From positions 1 to 64,000 of the forward strand of contig NZ_CAJHBU010000012.1 in NCBI RefSeq assembly GCF_904846715.1: DNA of 64,000 bases, read 5' to 3'. Source of the DNA: Psychrobacter vallis (GTDB taxonomy: Bacteria; Pseudomonadota; Gammaproteobacteria; Pseudomonadales; Moraxellaceae). Each line of letters begins with the position of its first letter. Positions within the stretch are counted from its first letter, which is position 1. Below are positions 37,527-47,638 of this stretch, in pieces. A model generated the notes under the pieces. It had not been told where the DNA came from. It searched no databases and saw nothing but the letters and a program-made list of their open reading frames with translations. A program made the position numbers and the translations under genes.

Positions 37527-38702
37527 TTATTTAATAACTTTCCAGCCATTATCTCCATCCACCATCGTCTCATCAAATACCCGTTTAAAACCTTGCTGAA
37601 TCAGCTCAAAACGTGATGGCATAGGCTCGTTGTCTGCTTCAACGACAGGTGCTTCTATCGGTGTGATGGCTTGCCATTGCGTACTTTGACTGGCTTTATC
37701 AGCTAATACAAAACTAAAAAATGCGGTATCGCCCGCCATCATTCGTAAGTCATCAACAACGAGTTGCGTGGTTTGCTCGTTATTTCGAGCAGAGTCTTGA
37801 TTAGCGTCGCCATTAGGCTTTTGCGTTCTATATCCTGTCCAATCACCGGAGAACCAATCGAGTCTTGAAGCATAAGGCTGGCTAGATTGTGGCAAACTTG
37901 CGTTAAGTGCCTTTGAATCGTTATATTGAGTTAAGTAGCGATATTCGGGAAGGCGCTTATCTAACGTGCTACCTCTTAGCTCAATAAGCTGATGCTGATT
38001 ATCTTCTGCGAGCGTCCGCCACATCAGAATAGTAGGAAGCACCGGCATGGTTTTGATACGGACGATATTGTCTATACCAGCAGCTGCTAAAGTTTGCTCG
38101 GCTTGACTTTGCGCGTAGTATTTCAATCCTACTGACAGTAATAGATAGCTACTACTAACGATGAGCATCCATATGGCAAAGCGTTGGCAGTTGGCAAAGA
38201 GTCCTCGTTTAAATAGGGATAAATTGCGACCTTTTATTAGTCCCACAATCATAGCGATAAGCAAGGGTATAGTATAAAGCGGGTCGATGATAAACCTTGA
38301 GGCGATGCTGATAGGCGTAATTTGTAATGACTCTTGTAATGGCCAAAATAGCTGCGTACCGTATACGGTAAAGCTGTCTAATATCGGATGCGTCGTCAGT
38401 GCCAATGTCATGGCAAATGCTAAGCGCCTAAAAGAATAAGGCAGCGGCATATTACGCCATTGATGATAGCGACTTATTAGCCATGCACCGCCTAAGCCTA
38501 ATGCAGTTAATACAAACAGTGAATGGCTAAAGCCCCGATGATAGGTCATGTTGCTGACTGGATCACCATAATGTAAAAGCACATCTAAATCAGGGATAGT
38601 GCCAAGTATTGCCCCATACAGATAAGCTTTGCGGCCTTGATATTTACCAAGTATTGCCCCTTGGACGCTAGCACCTAAGACGATTTGACTGAGTGAATCC
38701 AT
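37527..38702 (-). CDS. YdjM-like membrane metal-dependent hydrolase (DUF457)
   Basis: 391 residues. The N-terminal half matches the YdjM/DUF457 family: MDSLSQIVLGASVQGAILG at the start, IPDLDVLLHYGDPVSNMTYHRGFSHSL near residue 36 and THPILDSFTVYGTQLFWPL near residue 104, split here for length, with His/Asp residues that would bind a metal. Four to five membrane helices lie in the first 190 residues. The C-terminal 200 residues are a soluble domain of unknown role. It lies between two duplicated DUF72 3' ends. Confidence 0.85.
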   Translation of the reverse strand: MDSLSQIVLGASVQGAILGKYQGRKAYLYGAILGTIPDLDVLLHYGDPVSNMTYHRGFSHSLFVLTALGLGGAWLISRYHQWRNMPLPYSFRRLAFAMTLALTTHPILDSFTVYGTQLFWPLQESLQITPISIASRFIIDPLYTIPLLIAMIVGLIKGRNLSLFKRGLFANCQRFAIWMLIVSSSYLLLSVGLKYYAQSQAEQTLAAAGIDNIVRIKTMPVLPTILMWRTLAEDNQHQLIELRGSTLDKRLPEYRYLTQYNDSKALNASLPQSSQPYASRLDWFSGDWTGYRTQKPNGDANQDSARNNEQTTQLVVDDLRMMAGDTAFFSFVLADKASQSTQWQAITPIEAPVVEADNEPMPSRFELIQQGFKRVFDETMVDGDNGWKVIK

Positions 38703-38740
38703 AGCGCTCTTATTAATTTAAGGGATTAGGTTTAGATTGA

Positions 38741-38821
38741 TTATAGTATGTTGAAGTTATGGGTAATTAATGCTGCTCGCAGTATCGAAATATTATAAAA
38801 GGCATGCGCATTGGGGGTATT
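38741..38821 (-). pseudogene. Duplicated 3' end of the DUF72 gene, copy 2 (older)
   Basis: Exactly 81 bases on the minus strand read NTPNAHAFYNISILRAALITHNFNIL and a stop. The intact DUF72 protein ends in 26 aligned residues, with 15 identical, and the stop is at the same place. As with copy 1, the codon before it is a stop (TAG) where the intact gene has CAA. It is more diverged than copy 1. Confidence 0.82.
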
Positions 38822-38852
38822 CTAAATAAATTTAACCATTAAAAAAATCAAA

Positions 38853-39539
38853 TTAACAACGAGCCATCGCTTCAATGGCTTTTGCCACATCATTCAAGTA
38901 ATCTTCGTTGACACGTTGCCCTGTCACTAACATACGCCAGTAAATTAAACCTGCTACGGCGTCACTCAACAGCTCAATATTGGCATCTGCTGGTATCTCT
39001 CCTCTTGCGATGGCACGAGTAAAAATTTTCTCAGCATGCCCGCGACGTTGCTGTTGTAAACGTCCGCGGATGGCATCAGTCAAATCGCTTGAGCGCCGCA
39101 TCTCAGCATGCAAATCTGGTAAAATTCGACCGATAAGAGGATGACGTAATAACCGTCTTAATGTCAATAATGTCTCGTAGATATCACCATATAGTGAGCC
39201 GGTATCAGGCTCCACGATAAGCTCGATACCGATAGTCTCCATTCGCTCAACGACCATTGCAAACTTAGAAGGCCAGCGCCGATATAGCGCCGCTTTTCCG
39301 ACCCCAGCACGTTTGGCAACCTTTTCAAGGCGCAATGAACCATATCCGTTAATAGCCCATTCAGTAAACAGCGCCTGAGTGAGCGCCTCAGTAACGGCAG
39401 GTTGCATCACTGCCGCTCCTGACGGCGCACGTTTTTTTGTACGGCTTTCTGTCAGACTATTTGATTTAACATTATTGCTATCAGAGGATTCATTCGAATC
39501 TTTTACAGAATCAGCTTGAAAATGCTTGTAATTTGTCAA
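38853..39539 (-). CDS. TetR/AcrR family transcriptional regulator
   Basis: 228 residues. After a Ser/Asn-rich leader of about 45 residues comes the TetR helix-turn-helix (about 50-95; WAINGYGSLRLEKVAKRAGVGKAALYRRWPSK, split here for length). The C-terminal ligand-binding domain has no specific match. It is divergent from the SnoaL-like/NmrA-like pair, with a palindromic operator between them (39558-39581), so it probably represses those genes and itself. The inducer is unknown. Confidence 0.9.
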   Translation of the reverse strand: MTNYKHFQADSVKDSNESSDSNNVKSNSLTESRTKKRAPSGAAVMQPAVTEALTQALFTEWAINGYGSLRLEKVAKRAGVGKAALYRRWPSKFAMVVERMETIGIELIVEPDTGSLYGDIYETLLTLRRLLRHPLIGRILPDLHAEMRRSSDLTDAIRGRLQQQRRGHAEKIFTRAIARGEIPADANIELLSDAVAGLIYWRMLVTGQRVNEDYLNDVAKAIEAMARC

Positions 39540-39557
39540 AAGAAGGTTATCCTATAT

Positions 39558-39581
39558 GGATGGAACGATATAGTTCCGTCC
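39558..39581. promoter_or_regulatory. Palindromic TetR operator candidate
   Basis: GGATGGAAC-GATATA-GTTCCGTCC, nine-base half-sites with one mismatch. It lies in the 58-base gap between tetR and the SnoaL-like gene, where it could control both promoters. Confidence 0.7.
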
Positions 39582-39597
39582 TAAATGAGGTGAGATC

Positions 39598-40077
39598 ATG
39601 AAAACAGGTAATGAACAAAATAACAATCTAGTTCCTGCATTCTCAACTATGATTGCTCAAGCGCTAGGTTCATCCTTAACCATTACTACCGACAGTTTTG
39701 TAGAGATGTTCGCAGAAGACGGTGTCATGGAGTTTCCCTTTGCTCCACCAAGTATACCTGATGTTTTAGAAGGCAGAAGTGCGATTGCCAATCATCTTAA
39801 ATGGCTACCTGGGTTACTCACTATTGATTCATTCAGCGAGCCGCAGGTACATCGAAGTGAAGATGGCAAAACGGTTGTTCTTGAATTTGATTGTATTGGT
39901 AAAGCCACAGCAACAGGCAAGCCTTATAACCAAAGCTATGTATCAATTATCACCATGCACAATGGCAGAATACAACGCTACCGTGACTATTGGAATCCGC
40001 TAGTCACACTATCCATTATGGATAATGATACAGCGACTGCTGCTTCTGATACAAAACGGGAGCGTACTCATGCGTGA
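39598..40077 (+). CDS. SnoaL-like (NTF2-fold) protein
   Basis: 159 residues with the cone-shaped NTF2/SnoaL fold pattern: FVEMFAEDGVMEFPFAPP near residue 38, RSAIANHLKWLP near 58 and YRDYWNPL near 124. Such proteins are small isomerases or hydrolases, or binding proteins, often beside an oxidoreductase. The stop overlaps the start of the NmrA-like gene by eight bases, so the two are translationally coupled. The likely substrate is unknown. It starts at ATG 39598, just after GAGGTGAG. Confidence 0.85.
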   Translation: MKTGNEQNNNLVPAFSTMIAQALGSSLTITTDSFVEMFAEDGVMEFPFAPPSIPDVLEGRSAIANHLKWLPGLLTIDSFSEPQVHRSEDGKTVVLEFDCIGKATATGKPYNQSYVSIITMHNGRIQRYRDYWNPLVTLSIMDNDTATAASDTKRERTHA

Positions 40078-40900
40078 TACTATTTTAGTCACTGGTGGTA
40101 CTGGAAAGACGGGTCGCCGCATTGTTCAGCAACTCGAAGCTCGTGGCATCCCTGTCAAAGCGGCATCACGCACCGCTAATGCTTCTAACCGTGTAAGATT
40201 TGATTGGTACGATACGACCAGTTTTGCAGCAGCACTAGAGGATGTCAGAAGTGTGTATTTGGTTGCGCCTGCTGATACGGCCGAGTCTCTAGATGCCATG
40301 CGTCCATTTCTTGAACAGGCTGTTACCGCAGGCGTAGAGCGCTTTGTATTACTTAGCTCATCTTCACTTGAGCAGGGCGGCGCGTTGATGGGGAAGGTAC
40401 ATGAATGGCTCGCGCAGCAATCGGTGCCCTATACTGTACTGCGTCCTAGTTGGTTTATGCAGAACTTCTCTGAATCTCAGCACCTTATGGGTATTTGTCG
40501 TGCGGATATGATTCGTTCGGCGACAGGTGATGGAAAGGCTGGATTTATAGATGCCGAAGATATCGCCGCCGTCGCAGTAGAGGCACTAATTGATCCGACC
40601 TTTTCACACACTGAGTTGATACTCACAGGCTCTGCAGCTATTAGTTATGATGAAGTCGCTCAGATTATCGGTGGTGCCGTTGGTCGTCCTATCTCACACA
40701 ATCGATTAGATGCTAATGAGTTGGGTAAAATGTTCCGTGAAATGGGCGTAGCTGCTGACTTTGCTGACGTCCTTGTTCAGATGGATATTGCGATTAGCGA
40801 AGGCGTAGAAAACCGTACTACTGATAACGTGCATATGGTGGCGGGTAGCTTTGAGGCGTTTGCTCAACGCGAAGCACTGGTATGGAAAGTTGCTTCTTAA
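40070..40900 (+). CDS. NmrA-like NAD(P)-binding protein
   Basis: 276 residues with Rossmann motif LVTGGTGKTGRRIVQQL near residue 6 and the NmrA family layout. It resembles the group of redox sensor or quinone oxidoreductase-like proteins (AVEALIDPTFSHTELILTG near 170). ATG 40070 is chosen because GGGAG lies upstream and earlier in-frame starts lie inside the SnoaL gene. It is cotranscribed with the SnoaL-like gene. A TetR regulator is divergent from them, a common three-gene arrangement for small inducible detoxification units. Confidence 0.85.
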   Translation: MRDTILVTGGTGKTGRRIVQQLEARGIPVKAASRTANASNRVRFDWYDTTSFAAALEDVRSVYLVAPADTAESLDAMRPFLEQAVTAGVERFVLLSSSSLEQGGALMGKVHEWLAQQSVPYTVLRPSWFMQNFSESQHLMGICRADMIRSATGDGKAGFIDAEDIAAVAVEALIDPTFSHTELILTGSAAISYDEVAQIIGGAVGRPISHNRLDANELGKMFREMGVAADFADVLVQMDIAISEGVENRTTDNVHMVAGSFEAFAQREALVWKVAS

Positions 40901-40904
40901 CACA

Positions 40905-41045
40905 GTCAATCTATTTCAAAAAAATTAGCGTTCTGCTGGAACAAATTTTTCAAAACCTCTATTACACGTGCGAAACTTCAATGAGAAAAATTCATACCAG
41001 TAGGACAGCATGTCCGTGTGTCTCACTTTTATTTAGGATTGATTA
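40905..41045. repeat. Degenerate 145-bp palindromic repeat
   Basis: Fragments of the dispersed repeat are recognisable: GGAACAAATTTTT and AAAAATTCATACCAGTA as arms, but the loop and ends are diverged. It follows the NmrA-like gene. Confidence 0.5.
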
Positions 41046-41159
41046 TGACCAATAAGATCAGCCATTTTAGTTAAAACTAATAAGTGCTTTCTAGTGCTCT
41101 GAAAATAAGGGAGTTGAATATAATGAATAATAAGCTGTATGAAAAACCATTATCCAGAG

Positions 41160-41987
41160 CTACAACACTTCAAACCCAAACTTACTCAACGCTTCTCGCA
41201 GCATCGCAATATTATAATACGCATGCGCATTGACGGTGTTTTGAAAAAAGACATAGAGCGTATCAAAATGCTGACGCTGATTGGCAATCGCTTGTGCCCA
41301 GTCCTGCATCTCCGCTTCGCTATAGCGATAATCATGACGGTCAGCCGCACTCATCGCATCCCACCAGTTTAGATTATTACCATGCATGCGTAGATAACCT
41401 ATACGTTCGGTAAATATCAATCTTGACGGTGGCAGTCCGCTGACTTTGGGGTAATCAACGCTACACCAAATCAAACCTTGCTTGACAAAGCTATCGACGA
41501 CTTGCGGTGTATGCCAGCCGTTATGGCGAAACTCAACGGCGAGTGGATAGTCTGTAAACCAGCTGACCAGATTGGCAAGGTAGAGACGATGCTCACGAGT
41601 ACGATCGAAGCCATGCGGGAATTGTAGTAATAATGGCGCTAAAGCATTCGCTTCGATAAGTGGCGTGAGAGCAGTAAGAAAAGCCTGTGCATGTTCGGCA
41701 GTGCCTTTTCGCGCATGAGTGAAGTCTTGATGGAGTTTGACGGCAAATTTTAACTGACTATCAGTTTGCACATAGGCTTTATCAACCATACCCGCAAAGG
41801 CTTTTTGCCCGATGGGCGCATAGAAAGTACTATTGATTTCGACTGCGCCATATTGCTTGGCATACTCACGCAAAAAGTCCGTTTTTTTGGTACCAGTGGG
41901 ATACAGCGTACCGAGCAAATCGGTATCGCTATAGCCGCCAGTGCCAAGATAAATACGCGGGGTAGGGTTACTGTCCATCTTCACCAC
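41160..41987 (-). CDS. DUF72 family protein
   Basis: 275 residues matching DUF72 (YecE-like), a TIM-barrel-like family of unknown function: LGTGGYSDTDLLGTLYPTGTKK at the start, VEINSTFYAPIGQKAF near residue 50, and KFAVKLHQDFTHAR near 80. The first three residues are uncertain: ATG at 41978 (MDSNPT) is an alternative to GTG 41987. Its last 26 codons appear twice more upstream on the genome (37410-37493 and 38741-38821). It converges with sodB, with accessory genes between. Confidence 0.88.
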   Translation of the reverse strand: MVKMDSNPTPRIYLGTGGYSDTDLLGTLYPTGTKKTDFLREYAKQYGAVEINSTFYAPIGQKAFAGMVDKAYVQTDSQLKFAVKLHQDFTHARKGTAEHAQAFLTALTPLIEANALAPLLLQFPHGFDRTREHRLYLANLVSWFTDYPLAVEFRHNGWHTPQVVDSFVKQGLIWCSVDYPKVSGLPPSRLIFTERIGYLRMHGNNLNWWDAMSAADRHDYRYSEAEMQDWAQAIANQRQHFDTLYVFFQNTVNAHAYYNIAMLREALSKFGFEVL

Positions 41988-42047
41988 TCATTGCCTTTTG
42001 GGGTAATAAAATTTGCTGAGTTTTTCATTCAGATACTATTCGCTAAA

Positions 42048-43121
42048 CTATTTTTTACGCGACCAAAGCCACTCAATTAAAGCCAATAGCGCATCATTAT
42101 TTTTGCCGATGTTGTCTTGATTGTCGCTGAGCTCTCGACTGATGGCTGCACGTCCATCATCAAACAGCGATTGCGCATAGCTGGTTGCATCATCGACACC
42201 CATCAATTTTACATAAGTGGATTTGTCGAGTTTTTCATCGCTACCTGCAGGTTTGCCAAGCATATCGGTGCTGGTGGTCACATCCAAGATATCATCTTGT
42301 ACTTGAAAGGCGAGACCAATATGCTGCGCGCATTCTTGCAACGCCATGCGCTGCGGGGCAGTCGCGCCCGCACAAATACCGCCCATGAGCATGGCCGCCT
42401 CAATCAACGCGCCCGTTTTATCACGGTGGATGGCTTCTAAATTCTCTTGAGAGATGTCCGTACTGGCTTCTGCATTGAGATCAAGCATTTGACCAGCCAC
42501 CATACGCCGTGCACGCGGGGCAAATATCGCTAATAGCTGGCTTGCGATATTCGCATCGAAGTGCGCAAATGTGGGCATCTCTGCGGTCAACACCTCAAAC
42601 GCTAACGTCTGCAACACATCTCCTGCCAGCAGCGCTGCCGCTTCATCAAAGGCGATATGACACGTTGGCTGACCACGGCGTAGCTCGTCGTCATCCATAC
42701 ACGGCAGGTCATCATGGACCAACGAATAAGTATGCAGCAGCTCCACCGCCAACGCCGCCCGTCGCGACATATCATAATCGGAGTCATTTTCTAACAGCGT
42801 TTCCAAATCTTTATCTTGCTTGGTCTCTTTATCAGGGCTTTTATAGGCATCGTTAGCGGTTTCATTAGTATTACTATGATTGACACTGGCAAAGGTACTA
42901 GCAACCAATAGTGGGCGTACCAATTTGCCGTGACCCGTCATCACATAAAGACAGGCATCGACCAGTGGGCTTGGTAGCTCGGCATAAGCAAATAGTACCT
43001 CGATATCGTGAGCCAATTGCGTACGCACAGCACCATGAAATTGCTCAGTGTTTTGAAAAGAGACAGAGTTAAAAGGTATAAAGCCAAAAGAGGTCGCGCT
43101 AGGAGTAGGGGAAACAGTCAT
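42048..43121 (-). CDS. ispA: Polyprenyl synthetase (farnesyl diphosphate synthase-like)
   Basis: Makes farnesyl diphosphate from isopentenyl diphosphate and dimethylallyl diphosphate for quinone and undecaprenol synthesis. 357 residues from ATG 43121. The first Asp-rich motif is DDLPCMDDDELRRG and the second DDILD; KDKTGALIEAAM lies between. An insertion of about 40 polar residues (SVNHSNTNETAND...SDYDMSRR) sits between the RPLLV segment and the first Asp-rich motif, absent from E. coli IspA (299 residues). A GTG start at 43145 is less likely; it lies in a tandem repeat. Confidence 0.9.
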   Translation of the reverse strand: MTVSPTPSATSFGFIPFNSVSFQNTEQFHGAVRTQLAHDIEVLFAYAELPSPLVDACLYVMTGHGKLVRPLLVASTFASVNHSNTNETANDAYKSPDKETKQDKDLETLLENDSDYDMSRRAALAVELLHTYSLVHDDLPCMDDDELRRGQPTCHIAFDEAAALLAGDVLQTLAFEVLTAEMPTFAHFDANIASQLLAIFAPRARRMVAGQMLDLNAEASTDISQENLEAIHRDKTGALIEAAMLMGGICAGATAPQRMALQECAQHIGLAFQVQDDILDVTTSTDMLGKPAGSDEKLDKSTYVKLMGVDDATSYAQSLFDDGRAAISRELSDNQDNIGKNNDALLALIEWLWSRKK

Positions 43122-43132
43122 AATCCAACCAT

Positions 43133-43192
43133 TTATCAGGGACACAGTAAAGTTATCAGGGATACGGTAAAGTTATCAGGGATACGGTAAAA
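43133..43192. repeat. Three 20-bp tandem repeats upstream of ispA
   Basis: TTATCAGGGACACAGTAAAG followed by two near-identical units TTATCAGGGATACGGTAAAG and TTATCAGGGATACGGTAAAA. The first overlaps the ispA start region. There is no spacer between units, so it is not a CRISPR array. Confidence 0.85.
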
Positions 43193-43887
43193 ACGGTATT
43201 AGTGTAGCATGATAGGTCATATCGCTTGTGTGAGACACCGTATCAATTGATTGTTTTTTGCATATTGCTGGCACGCCTTACCTAAAAATAGCTAAGTACC
43301 ACTGAAATAAGACCATAAGTTCTCGTTACGTATTGGCGGTTTTACTCACTGGTTGAATATGTTGTGATAAAGGCGCAAGCTAAGTGAGCGGCATGAATGG
43401 AATGACATCAACTGTTTAGCCTCTTTTATATGGCAGGCATCGAAGACAAATAAGATAAATGCCTATCAGTGATTTAAGAGTGACTTGCGAGTATGGCATT
43501 AGCTTGTGACAGCTAGGGGTATAATCCCCTACACTAATTGACGTGATAACGGTCTGATGGTGACCTTGCTGGGTTTTACTCAGGATGATGAATCATTCAT
43601 GTTCAGTGTTGGGCCATGTCTTAGTCGTTATTTTTAACATCAGTATTTTTAGCAGTAGCATATAAATAAAGCGCCGTATGATTTTGTGGGAAAACTTTAA
43701 AATAAGTACATAGCAGTGTGTACAAGATCATGAGCGCTGGATAATAAAGACATCTTCACTCGTGTGCTGGCTAGTTGGTCTTTACAACGAAGCGGGCACA
43801 CAAGTGCTATTACCCATTTTACTAACAGTAACTGGCTATTTATTTTACTCTAAAACGTAGCTTTCGTTATATAGAAAGGAGTTTCAA
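43193..43887. other. Long intergenic region upstream of fadB
   Basis: About 700 bases. It holds the promoters of ispA (left) and fadB (right), including the palindrome-embedded -10 at 43514-43531. No ORF was accepted. Confidence 0.5.
43514..43531. promoter_or_regulatory. -10-like TATAAT inside a perfect palindrome
   Basis: TAGGGG-TATAAT-CCCCTA. A consensus -10 hexamer is flanked by exact six-base half-sites, so a repressor bound to the half-sites would cover the promoter. It is about 355 bases upstream of fadB. No good -35 was found at the usual spacing. Confidence 0.4.
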
Positions 43888-46047
43888 ATGGTATACCAAG
43901 GAAATCGCATCACGGTGACAATGCTAGAGGATGGCATCGCCAACATGCAGTACAACGCCGAAAATGAGAGCGTGAATAAGTTTGATGCCGAAACCAACAA
44001 ACAGTTTGGTGAAGCCGTCAGCGCGTTGGAAAAAGCTGACGACGTAAAAGGTCTTATCGTCACCTCAGCCAAAAGCGTGTTTATCGCTGGTGCTGATATC
44101 ACAGAGTTTGTGGGTTCTTTCAAAAAATCAGAAAGCGAGATCAAAGATTGGGTCATTCATGTCAATGACGCTTTCAATCGTTTTGAAGACCTGCCATTCC
44201 CAAAAGTTGCTGCCATTAATGGTGCGGCAATGGGCGGCGGCTGTGAGATGACATTGGTGTGTGAATACCGTGTCATGAGTGACAAAGCGATTATCGGTCT
44301 GCCAGAAACTCAGCTAGGTATCTTCCCAGGGTTTGGTGGTACGGTGCGTAGTACTCGTATCATTGGTATCGATAACGCGCTTGAGCTTATCGCTACTGGC
44401 ACACCAAAAAAACCGCTTGATGCACTAAAGCTTGGTTTGGTTGATGCAACCGTACCTGCTGATGACTTGCAAGATGCGGCGATTGATTTGGTCAAAAAAT
44501 GTATCTCAGGTGAGCTTGATTGGAAAGCGAAACGCGAAGAAAAATTGGTTCCAGTGAAGCTAAACCAGCTTGAGCAAGCCATGGCATTCAACAGTGCCAA
44601 AGGTATGATCTTTGCCAAAGCCAACCCTAAGCAGTACCCAGCACCAGCACTCGCTATCGAAGCCATCGAAAAACACGTCAATTTACCACGTGACAAAGCG
44701 ATTGAAGTCGAAGCCGCAGGTTTTGCTAAAGCCGCTAAAACCCCGCAAGCAGAAAGCTTGGTTGGTCTGTTCTTAAACGATCAGCTGGTCAAAAAACTGG
44801 CCAAAAAACACAGCAAGCTTGCACATGACATCAATGAAGCGGCAGTACTAGGCGCGGGTATCATGGGCGGCGGTATCGCTTATCAGGCAGCCAGCAAAGG
44901 CTTGCCAATTATCATGAAAGACATTAAGTCTGAGCAATTAGATCTTGGTATGGGCGAAGCCAGTAAATTGCTTGGCAAAATGGTGGATCGTGGCAAGATG
45001 ACCCCAACGCAAATGGGTGAAACATTAAGCCGTATCCGTCCTACTTTGAATTATGGTGACTTTAGCGAGACTGATATTGTTATCGAAGCCGTCGTAGAAA
45101 ATCCAAACGTAAAGCGTGCGGTATTAAAAGAAGTAGAAGGCTTGGTAAAAGACGATTGTATCCTAGCGTCAAACACCTCAACCATCTCTATCACCTTCTT
45201 AGCAGAAGCGCTTGAGCGTCCAGAAAACTTCGTTGGTATGCATTTCTTTAACCCAGTACACCGCATGCCATTGGTAGAAGTGATCCGTGGTGAGAAATCC
45301 TCTGAAGAAGCCATCGCGACGACTGTTGCGCTCGCCTCTAAAATGGGTAAAGTGCCTGTTGTAGTTAACGACTGCCCAGGTTTCTTGGTCAACCGTGTGT
45401 TGTTCCCATACTTTGGTGCTTTTGACTTGTTACTTAAGCAAGGCGCTGACTTTGCTCATGTCGACAAAGTCATGGAAAAATTCGGCTGGCCAATGGGTCC
45501 TGCTTACTTAATCGACGTCGTCGGTCTAGATACCGGCGTCCATGGCGCAGAAGTCATGGCGGATGGTTTCCCTGATCGCATGAAGCCTGACTACAAAGGT
45601 GCCATTCAGCATCTGTATGAAAACAATCGCCTAGGTCAAAAGAACGGCGTTGGTTTCTATAAGTATGAAATGGACAAGCGTGGTAAGCCAAAGAAAGTGG
45701 CCGATGAAGCCACTTATGAGCTGCTAAAAACCACCACAGACAGCGATACACAAACCTTTGATGAACAAGCCATCATCGACCGTACCATGCTGGCTTTCTG
45801 TAATGAAACTGTACGCTGCCTAGAAGACAACATCGTGAGCACGCCAAGCGAGGCCGACATGGCAATGATTATGGGCGTAGGTTTCCCGCCATTCCGCGGT
45901 GGTCCTTGCCGTTATATCGACCAAATGGGTCTAGATAACTATTTGGCATTGTGTGAAAAATACGCACATCTTGGCAAAGCCTATGAAGCGCCACAAAAAA
46001 TTCGCGATATGGCAGCCGCAGGCGAGACTTTTTACTCAGTCGCTTAA
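43888..46047 (+). CDS. fadB: Fatty acid oxidation complex, alpha subunit FadB
   Basis: Multifunctional beta-oxidation enzyme: enoyl-CoA hydratase/isomerase in the N-terminal half and 3-hydroxyacyl-CoA dehydrogenase in the C-terminal half. 719 residues, normal length. The crotonase oxyanion hole is at [16 protein letters not shown] near residue 108 and the [14 protein letters not shown] segment follows. The NAD-binding motif [18 protein letters not shown] is near residue 322, and the catalytic [18 protein letters not shown] region near residue 450. AAAGGAG lies upstream. It is followed by fadA 230 bases later. Confidence 0.97.
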   Translation: MVYQGNRITVTMLEDGIANMQYNAENESVNKFDAETNKQFGEAVSALEKADDVKGLIVTSAKSVFIAGADITEFVGSFKKSESEIKDWVIHVNDAFNRFEDLPFPKVAAINGAAMGGGCEMTLVCEYRVMSDKAIIGLPETQLGIFPGFGGTVRSTRIIGIDNALELIATGTPKKPLDALKLGLVDATVPADDLQDAAIDLVKKCISGELDWKAKREEKLVPVKLNQLEQAMAFNSAKGMIFAKANPKQYPAPALAIEAIEKHVNLPRDKAIEVEAAGFAKAAKTPQAESLVGLFLNDQLVKKLAKKHSKLAHDINEAAVLGAGIMGGGIAYQAASKGLPIIMKDIKSEQLDLGMGEASKLLGKMVDRGKMTPTQMGETLSRIRPTLNYGDFSETDIVIEAVVENPNVKRAVLKEVEGLVKDDCILASNTSTISITFLAEALERPENFVGMHFFNPVHRMPLVEVIRGEKSSEEAIATTVALASKMGKVPVVVNDCPGFLVNRVLFPYFGAFDLLLKQGADFAHVDKVMEKFGWPMGPAYLIDVVGLDTGVHGAEVMADGFPDRMKPDYKGAIQHLYENNRLGQKNGVGFYKYEMDKRGKPKKVADEATYELLKTTTDSDTQTFDEQAIIDRTMLAFCNETVRCLEDNIVSTPSEADMAMIMGVGFPPFRGGPCRYIDQMGLDNYLALCEKYAHLGKAYEAPQKIRDMAAAGETFYSVA

Positions 46048-46233
46048 TGAACATACCGTATTAGGATAAGTGTGGTACGTCTGCCAAAAGAGAGATAGCA
46101 ATGGATTTATGAATACTCTTTAATGACAGACGTACTGTTTTAGCTGGTTCACCGTAGCTCTGATAAATGATATTAAGCATCAATTCGTATTGCGCATTAT
46201 GCCTTACGTAAGATAAATAAATCATAGAGATGA

Positions 46234-47451
<1,218 letters not shown>

Positions 47452-47502
47452 TTTTTAAAAAGCTGATATTTGTTTATTAATTTAACTTTTATCTTGTACA
47501 AT

Positions 47503-47539
47503 GGACGCCTCTAACGCTATGTTAGGGGCGTTTTTTTGT
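47503..47539 (+). terminator. Terminator after fadA
   Basis: Stem ACGCCTCTAAC / GTTAGGGGCGT (one mismatch/wobble) with a five-base loop and seven T. Confidence 0.9.
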
Positions 47540-47638
47540 GCTTATAAAGAATGAAACCTTACCAGTAGTAAGTGCCAACGGAAGAAAGGCATTCTTAGGC
47601 AATGAGATTAATAAGGGTTAGGTTGATGATGGTAAATT

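Noticed and set aside
42509..42856. 115-codon ORF opposite ispA
   Set aside because: It is antisense to conserved polyprenyl synthetase motifs.
43133..43192. Possible CRISPR array
   Set aside because: Only three units, directly adjacent with no spacers and no cas genes.
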